The notes under the pieces: generated by a model
What the model was told of the DNA's origin: nothing
Database searches by the model: none
What the model saw: only the letters and a program-made list of their open reading frames with translations
Position numbers and translations under genes: made by a program
Source of the DNA: JANQRA01 sp035550735
GTDB lineage: Bacteria; Actinomycetota; Acidimicrobiia; Spongiisociales; ZC4RG35
NCBI GenBank assembly: GCA_035550735.1
Contig: DASZOM010000056.1
Span: forward strand, 62,001 to 126,000
Length of the DNA: 64,000 nt
Reading direction: 5' to 3'
Shown: one piece after another, positions 32,065-41,004 of the stretch
Layout of the letters: each line of letters starts with the position of its first letter
Position numbering within the stretch: position 1 is the stretch's first letter

Positions 32065-33242
32065 GGGGCCACCGCCCGTCCCTCGGAGAGCATCTTCTCG
32101 ATCGTGGCGGAGTCGACCCCCGTCTCGGCGAGGATGCGCCGGGTGTGCTCGCCCAGGATCGGGGGATGACCGGAGGCGCGGGCCTGGTCGCCGTCGAGGC
32201 GGACCGGTGATCCCGTGGTTCGGACGTGGCCGGCCACCGGGTGCTCCATTTCGACCAGCATCCCATGATGTCGGGCCTGGGGGTCGTCGAACGCCTCGGG
32301 GATGGTTAAGACCCGTCCCGCCGGTAGCCCCGCCGCCCCGAGGATCTCCAGCCAGTAGTCGACCTTCTCTTCCTTGAACACCCGGGAGAGCTTGCGGATC
32401 AGCGAGTCCCGCCCAGCCATCCGCTCCGCGTTGCCCGGGTAGTCGGCGGCGAGGTCGGCACGCTCGATGGCGTCGCAGAGCAATTGGAAGTGGCGGTCGG
32501 AGACGATCGCCAGGGTGAAGTGGCCGTCGGCGGCCTCGAAAACCTGGTTGGGGGCGAGGAAGGGGCTGGCGGTGCCGATGCGCTCCGGCTGGCCGTGGGT
32601 GGCGAATGCGATCGCGTTCCAACCGCCCTGCACCGCCATCAGGCCGTCGCGCAGGGACACGTCGATGCGTCTTCCCGGTCTCGGCCTCTCCACCAGAGCC
32701 GCCGAGATGGCCAGGGCGGCGTTCGTCCCCGCCACATAGTCGCCGATCGTGGTCGCCGTCTTCCTCGGGCCGTCCTTGGCCTCGCCGGTGATCGAGATCA
32801 TCCCCGACTCGCCCTGGAAGACGATGTCCACGCCGGGCCGGCGGGCATAGGGCCCGGTTGAGCCGAATGCCGAGATCACCGCATAGATCAGTGTCGGGTT
32901 CAGCTCGCGGCAACGGTCCTCACCGAGGCCGAGACGCTCCATCGCGCCGTGGCGGAGGTTGTGGACCACCACATCGGCTTTGCGCACCAGATTGTCGAGG
33001 ACCCTCTTCGACACCCAGTCCCCGGTATCCACGGCGAGGGACTCCTTGCCCCGGTTGACCGCCATGAAGAATGCGGATTCCCCGTTTTGGAAGGGACCGA
33101 ACTGGCGGCCGAGGTCGCCCGTCACGGGCTCCACCTTTATCACCCTCGCTCCGAGATCTGCGAGCAGCATCGTCGCATAGGGCGCCGCGATCAGGTTGCC
33201 GAGCTCGACGACGAGGATGCCGTCGAGGGGATGTTCAGACAC
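32061..33242 (-). CDS. CaiB/BaiF family III CoA-transferase
   Basis: From GTG 33242 the protein is 393 residues; a start at 33275 would add 11 residues without similarity. Motifs: GILVVELGNLIAAPYATMLL, LGARVIKVEPVTGDLGRQFG, the catalytic Asp region SLAVDTGDWVSKRVLDNLVR, and GESGMISITGEAKDGPRKTA. Family III enzymes move CoA between carboxylic acids. It is the second gene of the operon, overlapping the thiolase stop by 8 bp and the small SDR-like start by 4 bp. It probably activates the acid substrate of this degradation pathway. Confidence 0.9.
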   Translation of the reverse strand: MSEHPLDGILVVELGNLIAAPYATMLLADLGARVIKVEPVTGDLGRQFGPFQNGESAFFMAVNRGKESLAVDTGDWVSKRVLDNLVRKADVVVHNLRHGAMERLGLGEDRCRELNPTLIYAVISAFGSTGPYARRPGVDIVFQGESGMISITGEAKDGPRKTATTIGDYVAGTNAALAISAALVERPRPGRRIDVSLRDGLMAVQGGWNAIAFATHGQPERIGTASPFLAPNQVFEAADGHFTLAIVSDRHFQLLCDAIERADLAADYPGNAERMAGRDSLIRKLSRVFKEEKVDYWLEILGAAGLPAGRVLTIPEAFDDPQARHHGMLVEMEHPVAGHVRTTGSPVRLDGDQARASGHPPILGEHTRRILAETGVDSATIEKMLSEGRAVAP

Positions 33243-34443
33243 GCTCGACGACCGTGCTGATGCCCTGGCCGACACCGATGCACATGGTGGCCAGACCGAA
33301 TCTCCCCTGACGCCGGACCAGCTCGTGGATCAGCGTCACCAGGATCCTGGCCCCCGAGGCGCCCAGCGGATGGCCGAGGGCGATTGCCCCTCCGTTGACG
33401 TTCACCTTGTCGGGATCGAGACCGAGCAGACGCACCGTGGCCATGGCCTGGGCGGCGAATGCCTCGTTCACCTCGACGAGGTCGAGGTCATCGACGCCGA
33501 TCCCGGCCCGCTGCAGCGCCTTCTCCGATGCGGGCACAGGCCCGATGCCCATGACGTCGGGATGGACACCTGCCGCCGCGGTGGAGACGATCCGGGCCAG
33601 GGGCGTCAGGCCATGGCGCTCCAGGCCCGACTCGGTGGTCAGGAGCAGAGCGGCGGCGCCGTCGTTCATGGGCGACGAGTTGCCCGCGGTCACCGTCCCT
33701 CCCTCCTTGAAGACGGGTGGCAGCTTCCCCAGCGCCTCCAGGCTCGTGTCGGCGCGAGGCCCCTCGTCACTCTCGATGAGGGCGAAGCTCCTGCGACGGG
33801 GGTCCTTGGGAGCTTCGATGGGCTCGATCTCCGCGGCGAGCCGTCCCGCCTCGACCGCCGCCACCGCCTTGCGATGGCTGGAGAGGGCAAATACGTCCTG
33901 ATCCTCCCGGCTGACATCGTACTTGTCCGCGACCACCTCGGCGGTCATTCCCAGGGTGATAGGCGTGTAGAGCCTCTCCATCTCCGGGTTGACAAGACGC
34001 CAACCGAGGACGGTGTCGGCGGAGTCGGGCATCCCCGTGGAGAAGCCCTTCTCCGGCTTGGAGATCACGTACGGAGCCCGGCTCATCGACTCCGAGCCGC
34101 CGGCGATCATGACGTCCCCCCAGCCGGCGCCGAGGGCGTGACTCGCCGAGACCACCGCCTGCATCCCGGAGCCACACAGGCGATTGACCGTGGCTCCGGG
34201 GATCTCGATGGGCAGACCGGCGAGCAGACCCGCCATCCGGCCCACGTTTCGGTTGTCCTCGCCGGCCTGGTTGGCGGCGCCCCACTGCACGTCCTCGATC
34301 GTCCTCGGATCGACGTCGGGATTGCGCTCGAGCAGCCTGCGGATGGCATGTGCGGCCAGGTCGTCGGGGCGAACCAGCGACAGCTGGCCCCCGAGCCTTC
34401 CCATCGGGGTCCGGCACCCGTCGACGACGTACACGTCACTCAT
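33235..34443 (-). CDS. Thiolase (acetyl-CoA acyltransferase)
   Basis: From ATG 34443 the protein is 402 residues, normal for thiolases. Key residues are visible: the acylated Cys in RLCGSGMQAVVSA, the His in GGAIALGHPLGASGAR and the second Cys in ATMCIGVGQG. It cleaves 3-oxoacyl-CoA to acetyl-CoA and a shortened acyl-CoA, or works in reverse. It is the first gene of an overlapping four-gene operon with CoA-transferase, SDR-like protein and SDR. Together with the nearby MaoC hydratase, this gives most steps of a beta-oxidation-like route without an acyl-CoA dehydrogenase in the window. Confidence 0.94.
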   Translation of the reverse strand: MSDVYVVDGCRTPMGRLGGQLSLVRPDDLAAHAIRRLLERNPDVDPRTIEDVQWGAANQAGEDNRNVGRMAGLLAGLPIEIPGATVNRLCGSGMQAVVSASHALGAGWGDVMIAGGSESMSRAPYVISKPEKGFSTGMPDSADTVLGWRLVNPEMERLYTPITLGMTAEVVADKYDVSREDQDVFALSSHRKAVAAVEAGRLAAEIEPIEAPKDPRRRSFALIESDEGPRADTSLEALGKLPPVFKEGGTVTAGNSSPMNDGAAALLLTTESGLERHGLTPLARIVSTAAAGVHPDVMGIGPVPASEKALQRAGIGVDDLDLVEVNEAFAAQAMATVRLLGLDPDKVNVNGGAIALGHPLGASGARILVTLIHELVRRQGRFGLATMCIGVGQGISTVVERV

Positions 34444-34521
34444 CCCCCCAATCTTGGTCGATCGGGCGCGGCCATGGGTTGCCAGTCGCGTGCCCGGCCC
34501 GGGATTGGTACGTTCCTGCCG

Positions 34522-35079
34522 ATGGAGCGACCCGACCGACTCAACTTCACAGAGTCCGATGATGCCAACGAGCTGCTGGCGAGTGACGGGCTGGCCCTCC
34601 TGATCGGCATGCTCCTCGACCAGCAGTTCCCCATGGAGCGTGCCTTCTTCGGCCCGCAACTGCTCAGGGAGCGACTGGGCGAGGACCTCGACGAGGAGCG
34701 CATCGCCGGCTGGGATCCCGACGAGCTAGCCGCGATCTTCCGAGGCCCGCCGGCGATACACCAGTACTGGTCGGCCATGGCCAAGCGCACCCAGGCGTTG
34801 TGCCAGACGCTCGTCGACGACTACGGCGGGCGCGCCGAGAACCTGTGGGAGACGGCAGACTCCGGTGCCGAGCTGCTGAGACGTCTCAAGGCGCTCCCCG
34901 GATTCGGTGATGCCAAGTCACGGATCTTCGTCGGGCTGCTGGGCAAGCGCCTCGGCGTCCGCCCCGAGGGCTGGGAGGAGAAGGCCGCCGACTGGCCCAG
35001 CATCGCCGATGTAGCCAGTTTCGAGGACGTGGCCGTCCTGCGCGACCAGAAGAGGGCGATGAAGGCAGAAAAGGCCTGA
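34522..35079 (+). CDS. HhH-GPD-type DNA repair-like protein
   Basis: A 185-residue protein starting at ATG 34522. It resembles the small actinobacterial HhH-GPD base-excision family: LALLIGMLLDQQFPMERAF in the first helices, then LRRLKALPGFGDAKSRIFVG as the helix-hairpin-helix with the LPGFG turn. The Fe-S cluster cysteines of MutY/Nth are absent, and a clear catalytic Asp is not obvious at the expected position. It may be a glycosylase of unknown lesion specificity or a DNA-binding relative. It is divergent from the thiolase operon (78 bp). Confidence 0.82.
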   Translation: MERPDRLNFTESDDANELLASDGLALLIGMLLDQQFPMERAFFGPQLLRERLGEDLDEERIAGWDPDELAAIFRGPPAIHQYWSAMAKRTQALCQTLVDDYGGRAENLWETADSGAELLRRLKALPGFGDAKSRIFVGLLGKRLGVRPEGWEEKAADWPSIADVASFEDVAVLRDQKRAMKAEKA

Positions 35080-35137
35080 AGTCCGCTCAATCTCCGGACG
35101 ATTCCTACCGATACCAAATTCCTCACAGAGGAACACG

Positions 35138-36019
35138 TTGGACGGACAGAACCTTTCAGGCCAGCTTTCGGACTGGAGCATCAGTGACTTGCTCCAGATC
35201 ATGCAGGTCACCAAGAAGACAGGCTCCCTCGACATAGCGGGCGAGCGAAGGGGCCGCGTCCACTTCCGCGAGGGTGCGGTCACCGGTGCCGAGCTCTCCG
35301 GTGCCAAGGGCAGCTACCGGGGCACCGACCGCGGGGCCATCGCCGACATCCTCTACGTCCTCTCCACCCTCGACTCGGGAACCTTCGCCGTCGGTCCCGC
35401 CGATGGGCCCGACACCGAGGGCCTCTCCGTCGAAGAGATCACCCGTGAGGTCGACGCCCTCCGTTCTCTCGAAGGCGAGGTCATCGACGCCGGCCTGTTC
35501 GAAGCAGCCGGGGTCCGTCTCCTCCGCTCCATCGACGGCGCCATCACCCTCGACCCGGATGATTGGCAAGTCCTGGTGACGCTCGTCCAACCGTTCACCT
35601 TCGACTTCCTCGAATCCCAGGTCGGGAGGGGTGGCGCCGTCCGGATCTTCCACACCCTGCATCGGCTCGGTGTCGCCGAGGCCATCGCTGCCGACGACGA
35701 GTCGGAGTGGCTCGACAAACTCGCCGGTGGTCTCACCAGTCAGTCCGAGCCGACCTGGCTCGAGCAGGTTCCCGAGGAGAACGGGGCCAAACACGTCGCC
35801 GCGGCACCCGAGCCCGAGCCCGCACCAGCGCCGGCGCCCGAGCCCGCTCCCCAGCCCGAGCCGGTGGCGGCCGCCCCCGAGCCGGAGCCGGAACCCGAGC
35901 CCGTCCCCCCACCGCAGCCAGCCGGCATCCGGGGAGTCTCCGCTCCGGCATCCACCACGCTCACCGACGGCGTGTACGACGAGATCCGCCGTCTCCGGAG
36001 CAAGGTCGCCGAGAAGTAG
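35138..36019 (+). CDS. DUF4388 (PatA-like N-terminal) protein with Pro/Glu-rich tail
   Basis: A 293-residue protein with a TTG start at 35138, supported by an AGAGGA ribosome-binding site 7-8 bases upstream. Residues 5-105 form a DUF4388 domain (LSGQLSDWSISDLLQIMQVT, KTGSLDIAGERRGRVHFREG). Residues about 110-195 form a second helical domain, then a long Ala/Pro/Glu low-complexity linker (about 215-265) precedes a short C-terminal helix (DEIRRLRSKVAEK). DUF4388 proteins are found in gliding and signalling systems, often with response regulators, but no such partner is seen here. The role is unknown. Confidence 0.85.
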   Translation: MDGQNLSGQLSDWSISDLLQIMQVTKKTGSLDIAGERRGRVHFREGAVTGAELSGAKGSYRGTDRGAIADILYVLSTLDSGTFAVGPADGPDTEGLSVEEITREVDALRSLEGEVIDAGLFEAAGVRLLRSIDGAITLDPDDWQVLVTLVQPFTFDFLESQVGRGGAVRIFHTLHRLGVAEAIAADDESEWLDKLAGGLTSQSEPTWLEQVPEENGAKHVAAAPEPEPAPAPAPEPAPQPEPVAAAPEPEPEPEPVPPPQPAGIRGVSAPASTTLTDGVYDEIRRLRSKVAEK

Positions 36020-36050
36020 CCCGGCGCCGGGGCGGTAGCCTCGCCCCGCC

Positions 36051-36686
36051 ATGCCCGAGCTCAGTCCCTGGACCCCGCATCGGCCCTTGTTCATCGGCAT
36101 CGCCGGAGGGTCGGGATCGGGCAAGACCACGATCGCCGAGGAGCTGGTGGCGCGTCTCGACGGTCGGGTGGCGCTGCTCCGCCACGACTCCTACTACCGG
36201 CACATGATCCATCTCAGCTTCGAGGAGCGCGGCCGGGTCAATTGGGATCACCCCGACTCCCTCGAGACGGAGTTGCTGGTCGAACATCTGGAGGGACTGC
36301 GGTCGGGGGTCGCCATCGAGCACCCCGTGTACGACTTCGCCGCCCATCTCCGCTCGGAGGTGACCATCCGTGTGGAGCCGGCGCCCGTGATCGTGGTCGA
36401 GGGAATCCTGGTCCTCGCCGAGCCCGATCTGCGTGCCGAGCTCGACCTGAAGATCTACGTCGACACCGATCCCGACCTCAGGCTCGCCCGCCGTCTGCAA
36501 CGTGACATCGCCGAGCGGGGGCGCTCAGTCGAATCGGTGGTGGAGCAGTATTTCGAGACGGTGCGCCCCATGCACGTCGAGTTCGTGGAGCCGTCCCGTC
36601 GCTACGCCGACCTCATCATCCCCGAGGGGTACAACCCGGCGGCGGTCGCCACCGTCGTCGAGTTGATCCGCTCCCGGCTCCACTAG
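36051..36686 (+). CDS. udk: Uridine kinase
   Basis: A 211-residue P-loop kinase. The Walker A motif is FIGIAGGSGSGKTTIAEEL, followed by LLRHDSYYRHM (substrate-binding), NWDHPDSLETELL and IVVEGILVLAEPDL. These match the uridine kinase/phosphoribulokinase-like family at normal Udk length. It phosphorylates uridine or cytidine with ATP or GTP in pyrimidine salvage. It starts 31 bp after the DUF4388 gene in the same direction and may be cotranscribed with it. Confidence 0.92.
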   Translation: MPELSPWTPHRPLFIGIAGGSGSGKTTIAEELVARLDGRVALLRHDSYYRHMIHLSFEERGRVNWDHPDSLETELLVEHLEGLRSGVAIEHPVYDFAAHLRSEVTIRVEPAPVIVVEGILVLAEPDLRAELDLKIYVDTDPDLRLARRLQRDIAERGRSVESVVEQYFETVRPMHVEFVEPSRRYADLIIPEGYNPAAVATVVELIRSRLH

Positions 36687-36698
36687 GGCCGGGCTCGC

Positions 36699-37919
36699 TC
36701 ATTCGATCAGCCAGATCTCTTCCTGGCGACCGTCGAGGAAGAGGATCCCGTCGCCGTCGAGGAATGCGTCCTCCTCCAGCATGATCCTTCCCGCCTGGTC
36801 GTCCCACTCGGCGATGGTCAGTTCGACGGCAAGCTCGATCGACCATGCGGTGTCTCCCGAGATCGGATAGTCGCCGGCGCCGTCCACCCGGTCTTGTTTG
36901 TCCCACAAGCCGATGGTCGACCCGGCGGCGTGGCCATGCAGTCCGATCGGGTGGGTGTAGACGATGGGCCGTATCGACTCTGCCCGGGCCCTCTGCAACG
37001 TGGCGGTGAGCGCCTCGTTGCCGCTCCTGCCCGTCTTCATCTCCGACATGAGCAGGTCCTGGAGACGATTCGCCTCACCGAGACCTGTGACGAACGAGGC
37101 GGGCGCCTCGTGTTCTCCCGGGAGCAAGACGTAGCCGTGCTGCTGCTGATCGGTGTGATAGCCGTGGCGCACTATCCCGAAGTCGATGTGGATGAGGTCG
37201 CCCCGCTCGATGACCCGGTCCATGACCTCGTCGGCGGGGGAGCGCGGGCCGTCGCCGCGTCTCTGCACTGTCACCCCGGGGTGGAACCAGATCCCGTAGC
37301 CGGAGTCGAGCGAGCTCTGGGCCAGCCACCACGCCACGTCCTGGGTCGTGGTCTTCCCCGGAGTCACGACCTCGGAGGAGAGCGCCCGACGCAACAGGCC
37401 GTGGGAGAGGGAGCACGCCTCGGCCATGTCCGGGACCTCTTCGGGCAGCCGGCGCTCCAGCCAGCCGATGGCGAGCGACTCCGCCGGGGCGAGGCGATGG
37501 TCGTCGAGCGTCTGCACCAATTGGCGATGCTCGCTCGAGGTGAGCCCGTCGGCCAGTCCGAACACGTCGGATGTGTTGATTCCGATGGTCCCGGTGATGT
37601 CGGAGAGGAAGTCGGCCAGGGCGGCCCATTGATCGGGCTCTTCGCCCGGGTCCCACACCGAGGGGAACGGCCCCACCGGGTAGCGGGAGATGGCGCCTCT
37701 CACCCTGCCGTAGTCGGTGAAGACGAGCAAGGTGCGTCGTCGCGCCGTGCCCAGCCAGGTGGCGGGGAGCATGGTCCGGGCCACTGGGTCCTCGTTGTAC
37801 TCGCGGGCGTCGATGACCCACGCCGCGAAATCGTGGGCGGACATCAGCTCCGGCACGATCGCATCCAGCCGGCGCGTCAACAACTCGTCGCGACGGAGGG
37901 CGACAGACCTGACGTCCAT
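36699..37919 (-). CDS. M24-family metallopeptidase-like protein (Xaa-Pro peptidase family)
   Basis: From ATG 37919 the protein is 406 residues. The C-terminal part has the pita-bread fold pattern: IHIDFGIVRHGYHTDQQQHG with the two metal Asp, HPIGLHGHAAGSTIG with a metal His, AWSIELAVELTI and a final Glu near IMLEEDAF. The N-terminal ~170 residues are the creatinase-like domain. Most M24 ligands seem present, although HTDQQQ is a departure from the usual HTD.TR. It could be a dipeptidase/aminopeptidase or a diverged non-peptidase member. It is divergent from proC with 37 bp between starts. Confidence 0.85.
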   Translation of the reverse strand: MDVRSVALRRDELLTRRLDAIVPELMSAHDFAAWVIDAREYNEDPVARTMLPATWLGTARRRTLLVFTDYGRVRGAISRYPVGPFPSVWDPGEEPDQWAALADFLSDITGTIGINTSDVFGLADGLTSSEHRQLVQTLDDHRLAPAESLAIGWLERRLPEEVPDMAEACSLSHGLLRRALSSEVVTPGKTTTQDVAWWLAQSSLDSGYGIWFHPGVTVQRRGDGPRSPADEVMDRVIERGDLIHIDFGIVRHGYHTDQQQHGYVLLPGEHEAPASFVTGLGEANRLQDLLMSEMKTGRSGNEALTATLQRARAESIRPIVYTHPIGLHGHAAGSTIGLWDKQDRVDGAGDYPISGDTAWSIELAVELTIAEWDDQAGRIMLEEDAFLDGDGILFLDGRQEEIWLIE

Positions 37920-37956
37920 TGCGAGCGAAGGTACCAGCCCTCTTAGAATCGCCCTC

Positions 37957-38769
37957 GTGAGCGAGCGGTCGAGTGTTGCAGTGGTCGGTGTCGGTGCCAT
38001 GGGTGAGGCCCTGGTCTCGGGTCTGCTCGGAGCCGGCTGGGACCCTTCCGAGATCAAGTTGTGCGTTCGTCGCATGGACCGTGGCGACGAGCTGTCCCAC
38101 AAGACCGGCTGCCGCGTCTTCCTCGACCCGGTCGAGGGTGCCAGGGGGAGTGACGTCGTGGTCATCGCGGTCAAGCCCCGCGACGTCTCCGATGTGCTCA
38201 AGACGCTCGCCGGCGAGGTCGGTGACGGCCAGACCATCATCTCCCTCGCCGCAGGCGTGACCACGGGCGCCTACGAGGCACAGCTCGGCGCCGTCCCGGT
38301 GGTGCGGGCCATGCCGAACACCCCGGCGCTGGTCCGTGAGGGGGTCACCGGCATCGCCCCCGGGAATCACGCCGGCACCGAGCATCTCGAAAAGGCGCGT
38401 GAGATCCTCGGCGCGGTGGGCACGGTCCGCATCATGGAGGAGACCCTCATGGATGCGGTGACGGCCGTGTCCGGGACCGGGCCCGCCTATGTGTTCCTCC
38501 TCGCCGAGGCGCTGACCGAGGCGGCGATGCGGGAGGGGCTGCCACGCGACGTAGCCGAGAACTTCGTCCACCAGACGATCAGGGGCGCCGGTCATCTCCT
38601 GACGGAGACCGGGAAGAGCCCTGCCCGTCTTCGTCACGAGGTGACCTCTCCGGGAGGGACCACCGCGGCCGCGGTGCACGTCCTCGAGGAGAAGGGATTC
38701 CGCGCCCTCGTCGAGGACGCGGTGCGTGCCGCCGCCGTCCGTGCCCGCGAGCTCGGAGGCGGGGCCTGA
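37957..38769 (+). CDS. proC: Pyrroline-5-carboxylate reductase
   Basis: From GTG 37957 the protein is 270 residues, the standard ProC length. Motifs: AVVGVGAMGEALVSGLL (NADPH binding), VIAVKPRDVSDVL, VVRAMPNTPALVREGVTGIA, and the signature MDAVTAVSGTGPAYVFLLAE with SPARLRHEVTSPGGTTAAAV. It reduces P5C to proline, the last step of proline synthesis. It is followed 20 bp later by a proline dehydrogenase gene in the same direction, so synthesis and degradation enzymes share one locus here, which suggests a proline/P5C cycling unit. Confidence 0.95.
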   Translation: MSERSSVAVVGVGAMGEALVSGLLGAGWDPSEIKLCVRRMDRGDELSHKTGCRVFLDPVEGARGSDVVVIAVKPRDVSDVLKTLAGEVGDGQTIISLAAGVTTGAYEAQLGAVPVVRAMPNTPALVREGVTGIAPGNHAGTEHLEKAREILGAVGTVRIMEETLMDAVTAVSGTGPAYVFLLAEALTEAAMREGLPRDVAENFVHQTIRGAGHLLTETGKSPARLRHEVTSPGGTTAAAVHVLEEKGFRALVEDAVRAAAVRARELGGGA

Positions 38770-38789
38770 GCCTGTTCTCGAAGGCCACC

Positions 38790-39680
38790 ATGGCGGTGGC
38801 CGGTGCGGCACCCGTCGAGAAGCTCTTCACCTCCACTTCACCGGGCCGGGCAGTAGCCGAGCGCTTCGTCGCCGGCGACACGCTCGACCAGGCGATCGCC
38901 GTGGCCCGGCAGCTGAACCAGGAGGGCTTCCTGGTGTCCCTCGACCTGCTCGGCGAGGAGGTTCACGACCGCGATTCGGCCCTGGCCGCGAACAAGGAGT
39001 ACCTGGAGAGCCTGGACCGGATCCGCGACGAGGGACTCGACGCCAACATCTCGGTGAAGCCGACCCAGCTCGGGCTCGCCATCGACGAGCGGCTGGCGAT
39101 GGATGCGATCTCCGAGTTGGGCGCCCGGGCCGGCGAGGTGGGGACCACGGTGACCATCGACATGGAGAGCTCTCGCTACACGGAGGCCACGGTCAGGCTC
39201 TTCGAACGTGGCCAGGAGGCGAGCGGGAACTTCGGCGTCGCCCTCCAGGCCGCCCTCCGTCGGACCCCGGCCGACCTGGAGAGACTCATCCCATTGGGGG
39301 GACACATCAGGCTGTGCAAGGGCGCGTATGTCGAGCCCGAGGAATTGGCCCTTCAATCCAGCTCCGGGATCGACGCCGCCTTCGCACGCCAGCTGCGCAC
39401 CCTCATGGAGGCGGAGTCCACGATCCCGGCAGTGGCGACTCACGACTCCGACCTCATCGAGTTGGCCGTCGACCTGGCCGGCCGACGTCGGGGACCATTC
39501 GAGCTCCAGATGCTCTACGGCGTGCGACGGGACCTGCAACGCAGGCTGATCTCGGAGGGCCATCCGCTGCGGATCTATCTGCCGTTCGGCTCGCAGTGGT
39601 ACCCGTATCTCACCCGCCGACTCGCCGAAAGGCCCGCCAACGCCCTCTTCCTCGCCCGAGCCCTCTTCTCCAGGGACTGA
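38790..39680 (+). CDS. Proline dehydrogenase (monofunctional PRODH)
   Basis: From ATG 38790 the protein is 296 residues. A CTG at 38772 would add six residues (LFSKAT) resembling the usual N-terminus, so the true start is uncertain. FAD-barrel motifs are present: FLVSLDLLGEEV, NISVKPTQLGLAID, TVTIDMESSRYTEATVRLF, GHIRLCKGAYVEPEELA, FELQMLYGVRRDLQ and the C-terminal RIYLPFGSQWYPYLTRRLAE. It oxidises proline to P5C and passes electrons to the quinone pool. The P5C dehydrogenase for the next step is at 18178 in this window. Confidence 0.93.
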   Translation: MAVAGAAPVEKLFTSTSPGRAVAERFVAGDTLDQAIAVARQLNQEGFLVSLDLLGEEVHDRDSALAANKEYLESLDRIRDEGLDANISVKPTQLGLAIDERLAMDAISELGARAGEVGTTVTIDMESSRYTEATVRLFERGQEASGNFGVALQAALRRTPADLERLIPLGGHIRLCKGAYVEPEELALQSSSGIDAAFARQLRTLMEAESTIPAVATHDSDLIELAVDLAGRRRGPFELQMLYGVRRDLQRRLISEGHPLRIYLPFGSQWYPYLTRRLAERPANALFLARALFSRD

Positions 39681-39750
39681 CCTGTGCCGGGCTGAGGCGG
39701 TGTGGCCGAGTTGCCCTTTCCAGGACATCGGGCGTCCGTACGATCCCCCC

Positions 39751-40920
39751 ATGCCCACTCGTGACAGCGACTTCGAGACATTGCTCGGCCCGGATCGTCG
39801 CAAGCTGCCGCGGCCGAGGGGCCTGGCGGCATGGATCACCGTCATCGCCGGCCTGGTCGGCATCGGGCTGGTCATCCTCTGGCCGACCGACCTGCCCGAG
39901 CTCGATCTCACCGAGGTCGGATTCGCCGAGGACACGGTCAGGGCCACGACCGAGACCGCCGGCTCGGCCGGATGCTCCTACGCACCCGACGTCGACTGTC
40001 TCGTCTACGAGCTCAGGCTCGTCGAAGAGCCCCTCGGTGAGGTCGTCGTCCTCGAGTTCCCTGACGAGCCCGGGCAGCCGAGACTCGAGGTCGGGGGCAC
40101 CGTGTTCCTGTCCGCTGTCGAATTCGACGACGGGACGATGGACTACCAATACGCCGACCAGGATCGGCGCTTCTTGCTGCTCGCCCTCGGTCTCGGATTC
40201 GCATTCTCGGTAGTTGGGCTGGGCCGGAAGCGGGGCATCGCAGCTCTCATCGGGTTGGGGCTCAGTCTCGCCGCGCTGCTGTGGTTCATCCTTCCCGCCA
40301 TCGTTTCCGGTGAGGACGCGGTGCTCGTAGCCCTCATCGGCGGTGGAGCGATCGCTCTCGTCTCGCTGTATCTCGCTCACGGGCGCAACCCTCTGACCCA
40401 CGTCGCGGCCATCGGGGCATTCTCTGCTCTGGTGCTCTGTGCCGGTCTGTCTTGGCTGGTTCTGGGGATCGCTGCCTTCTCAGGGTTGGTGAGCGAGGAG
40501 GCCTTCTTCCTGCAGGCGATACCGGGTCTGGATCTCAACGGACTGCTGCTGGCAGGGATAGTCCTTGGCGCGATAGGAGCCCTCGACGACGTGACGGTCA
40601 CCCAGGCCTCGGCAGTGTGGGAGATCCACGCCGCAAATCCAACGCTCGACTCGACCCAGCTCTTCGAGGCAGGCCTGCGAGTAGGGCGGGATCACATCGT
40701 GTCCACGGTCAACACGCTCCTCCTCGCGTATGCAGGCGCCTCGCTTCCCCTCCTGATCTTCTTCTCGTTGTCGTCGCAGTCCCTCGGGTTCATCGCAAGC
40801 TCCGAGGTAGTGGCGGTCGAGATCGTCCGCACCCTGATCGGCTCGATCGGGCTCGTCGCCGCAGTTCCGGTGACGACATGGCTGAGTTCCCGGGTGGTGA
40901 TGTCGGATAGTGGGACATAG
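39751..40920 (+). CDS. YibE/F-like integral membrane protein
   Basis: From ATG 39751 the protein is 389 residues. There is one N-terminal membrane helix (about 28-45), then an extracytoplasmic beta domain (about 50-140), then seven or so transmembrane helices. The family signature is visible: IPGLDLNGLLLAGIVLGAIG, ALDDVTVTQASAVWEI and GRDHIVSTVNTLLLAYAGAS. YibE/F proteins are uncharacterised membrane proteins. The nearby hairpin at 40929 probably ends its transcript. Confidence 0.88.
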   Translation: MPTRDSDFETLLGPDRRKLPRPRGLAAWITVIAGLVGIGLVILWPTDLPELDLTEVGFAEDTVRATTETAGSAGCSYAPDVDCLVYELRLVEEPLGEVVVLEFPDEPGQPRLEVGGTVFLSAVEFDDGTMDYQYADQDRRFLLLALGLGFAFSVVGLGRKRGIAALIGLGLSLAALLWFILPAIVSGEDAVLVALIGGGAIALVSLYLAHGRNPLTHVAAIGAFSALVLCAGLSWLVLGIAAFSGLVSEEAFFLQAIPGLDLNGLLLAGIVLGAIGALDDVTVTQASAVWEIHAANPTLDSTQLFEAGLRVGRDHIVSTVNTLLLAYAGASLPLLIFFSLSSQSLGFIASSEVVAVEIVRTLIGSIGLVAAVPVTTWLSSRVVMSDSGT

Positions 40921-40928
40921 CCCGCCCG

Positions 40929-40963
40929 CCCGGGCCTCCCCCTAGGAGTCAGGGAGACCCGGG
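40929..40963. terminator. Hairpin terminator candidate
   Basis: The arms cccgggcctccc (40929-40940) and gggagacccggg (40952-40963) pair over 12 positions with one mismatch around an 11-nt loop. It lies 8 bp after the YibE/F stop and before the convergent small gene at 41005, so it could serve both. There is no U-tract, as is common in high-GC actinobacteria. Confidence 0.55.
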
Positions 40964-41004
40964 TAGACGGATCCGGTGCCGATGAGCCCCTAGTTCGGAG
41001 GTGC

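Noticed and set aside
35800..35930. CCC-GAG-CC-rich tract as a DNA repeat element
   Set aside because: It encodes the Pro/Glu/Ala linker of the DUF4388 protein and shows no mobile-element features.
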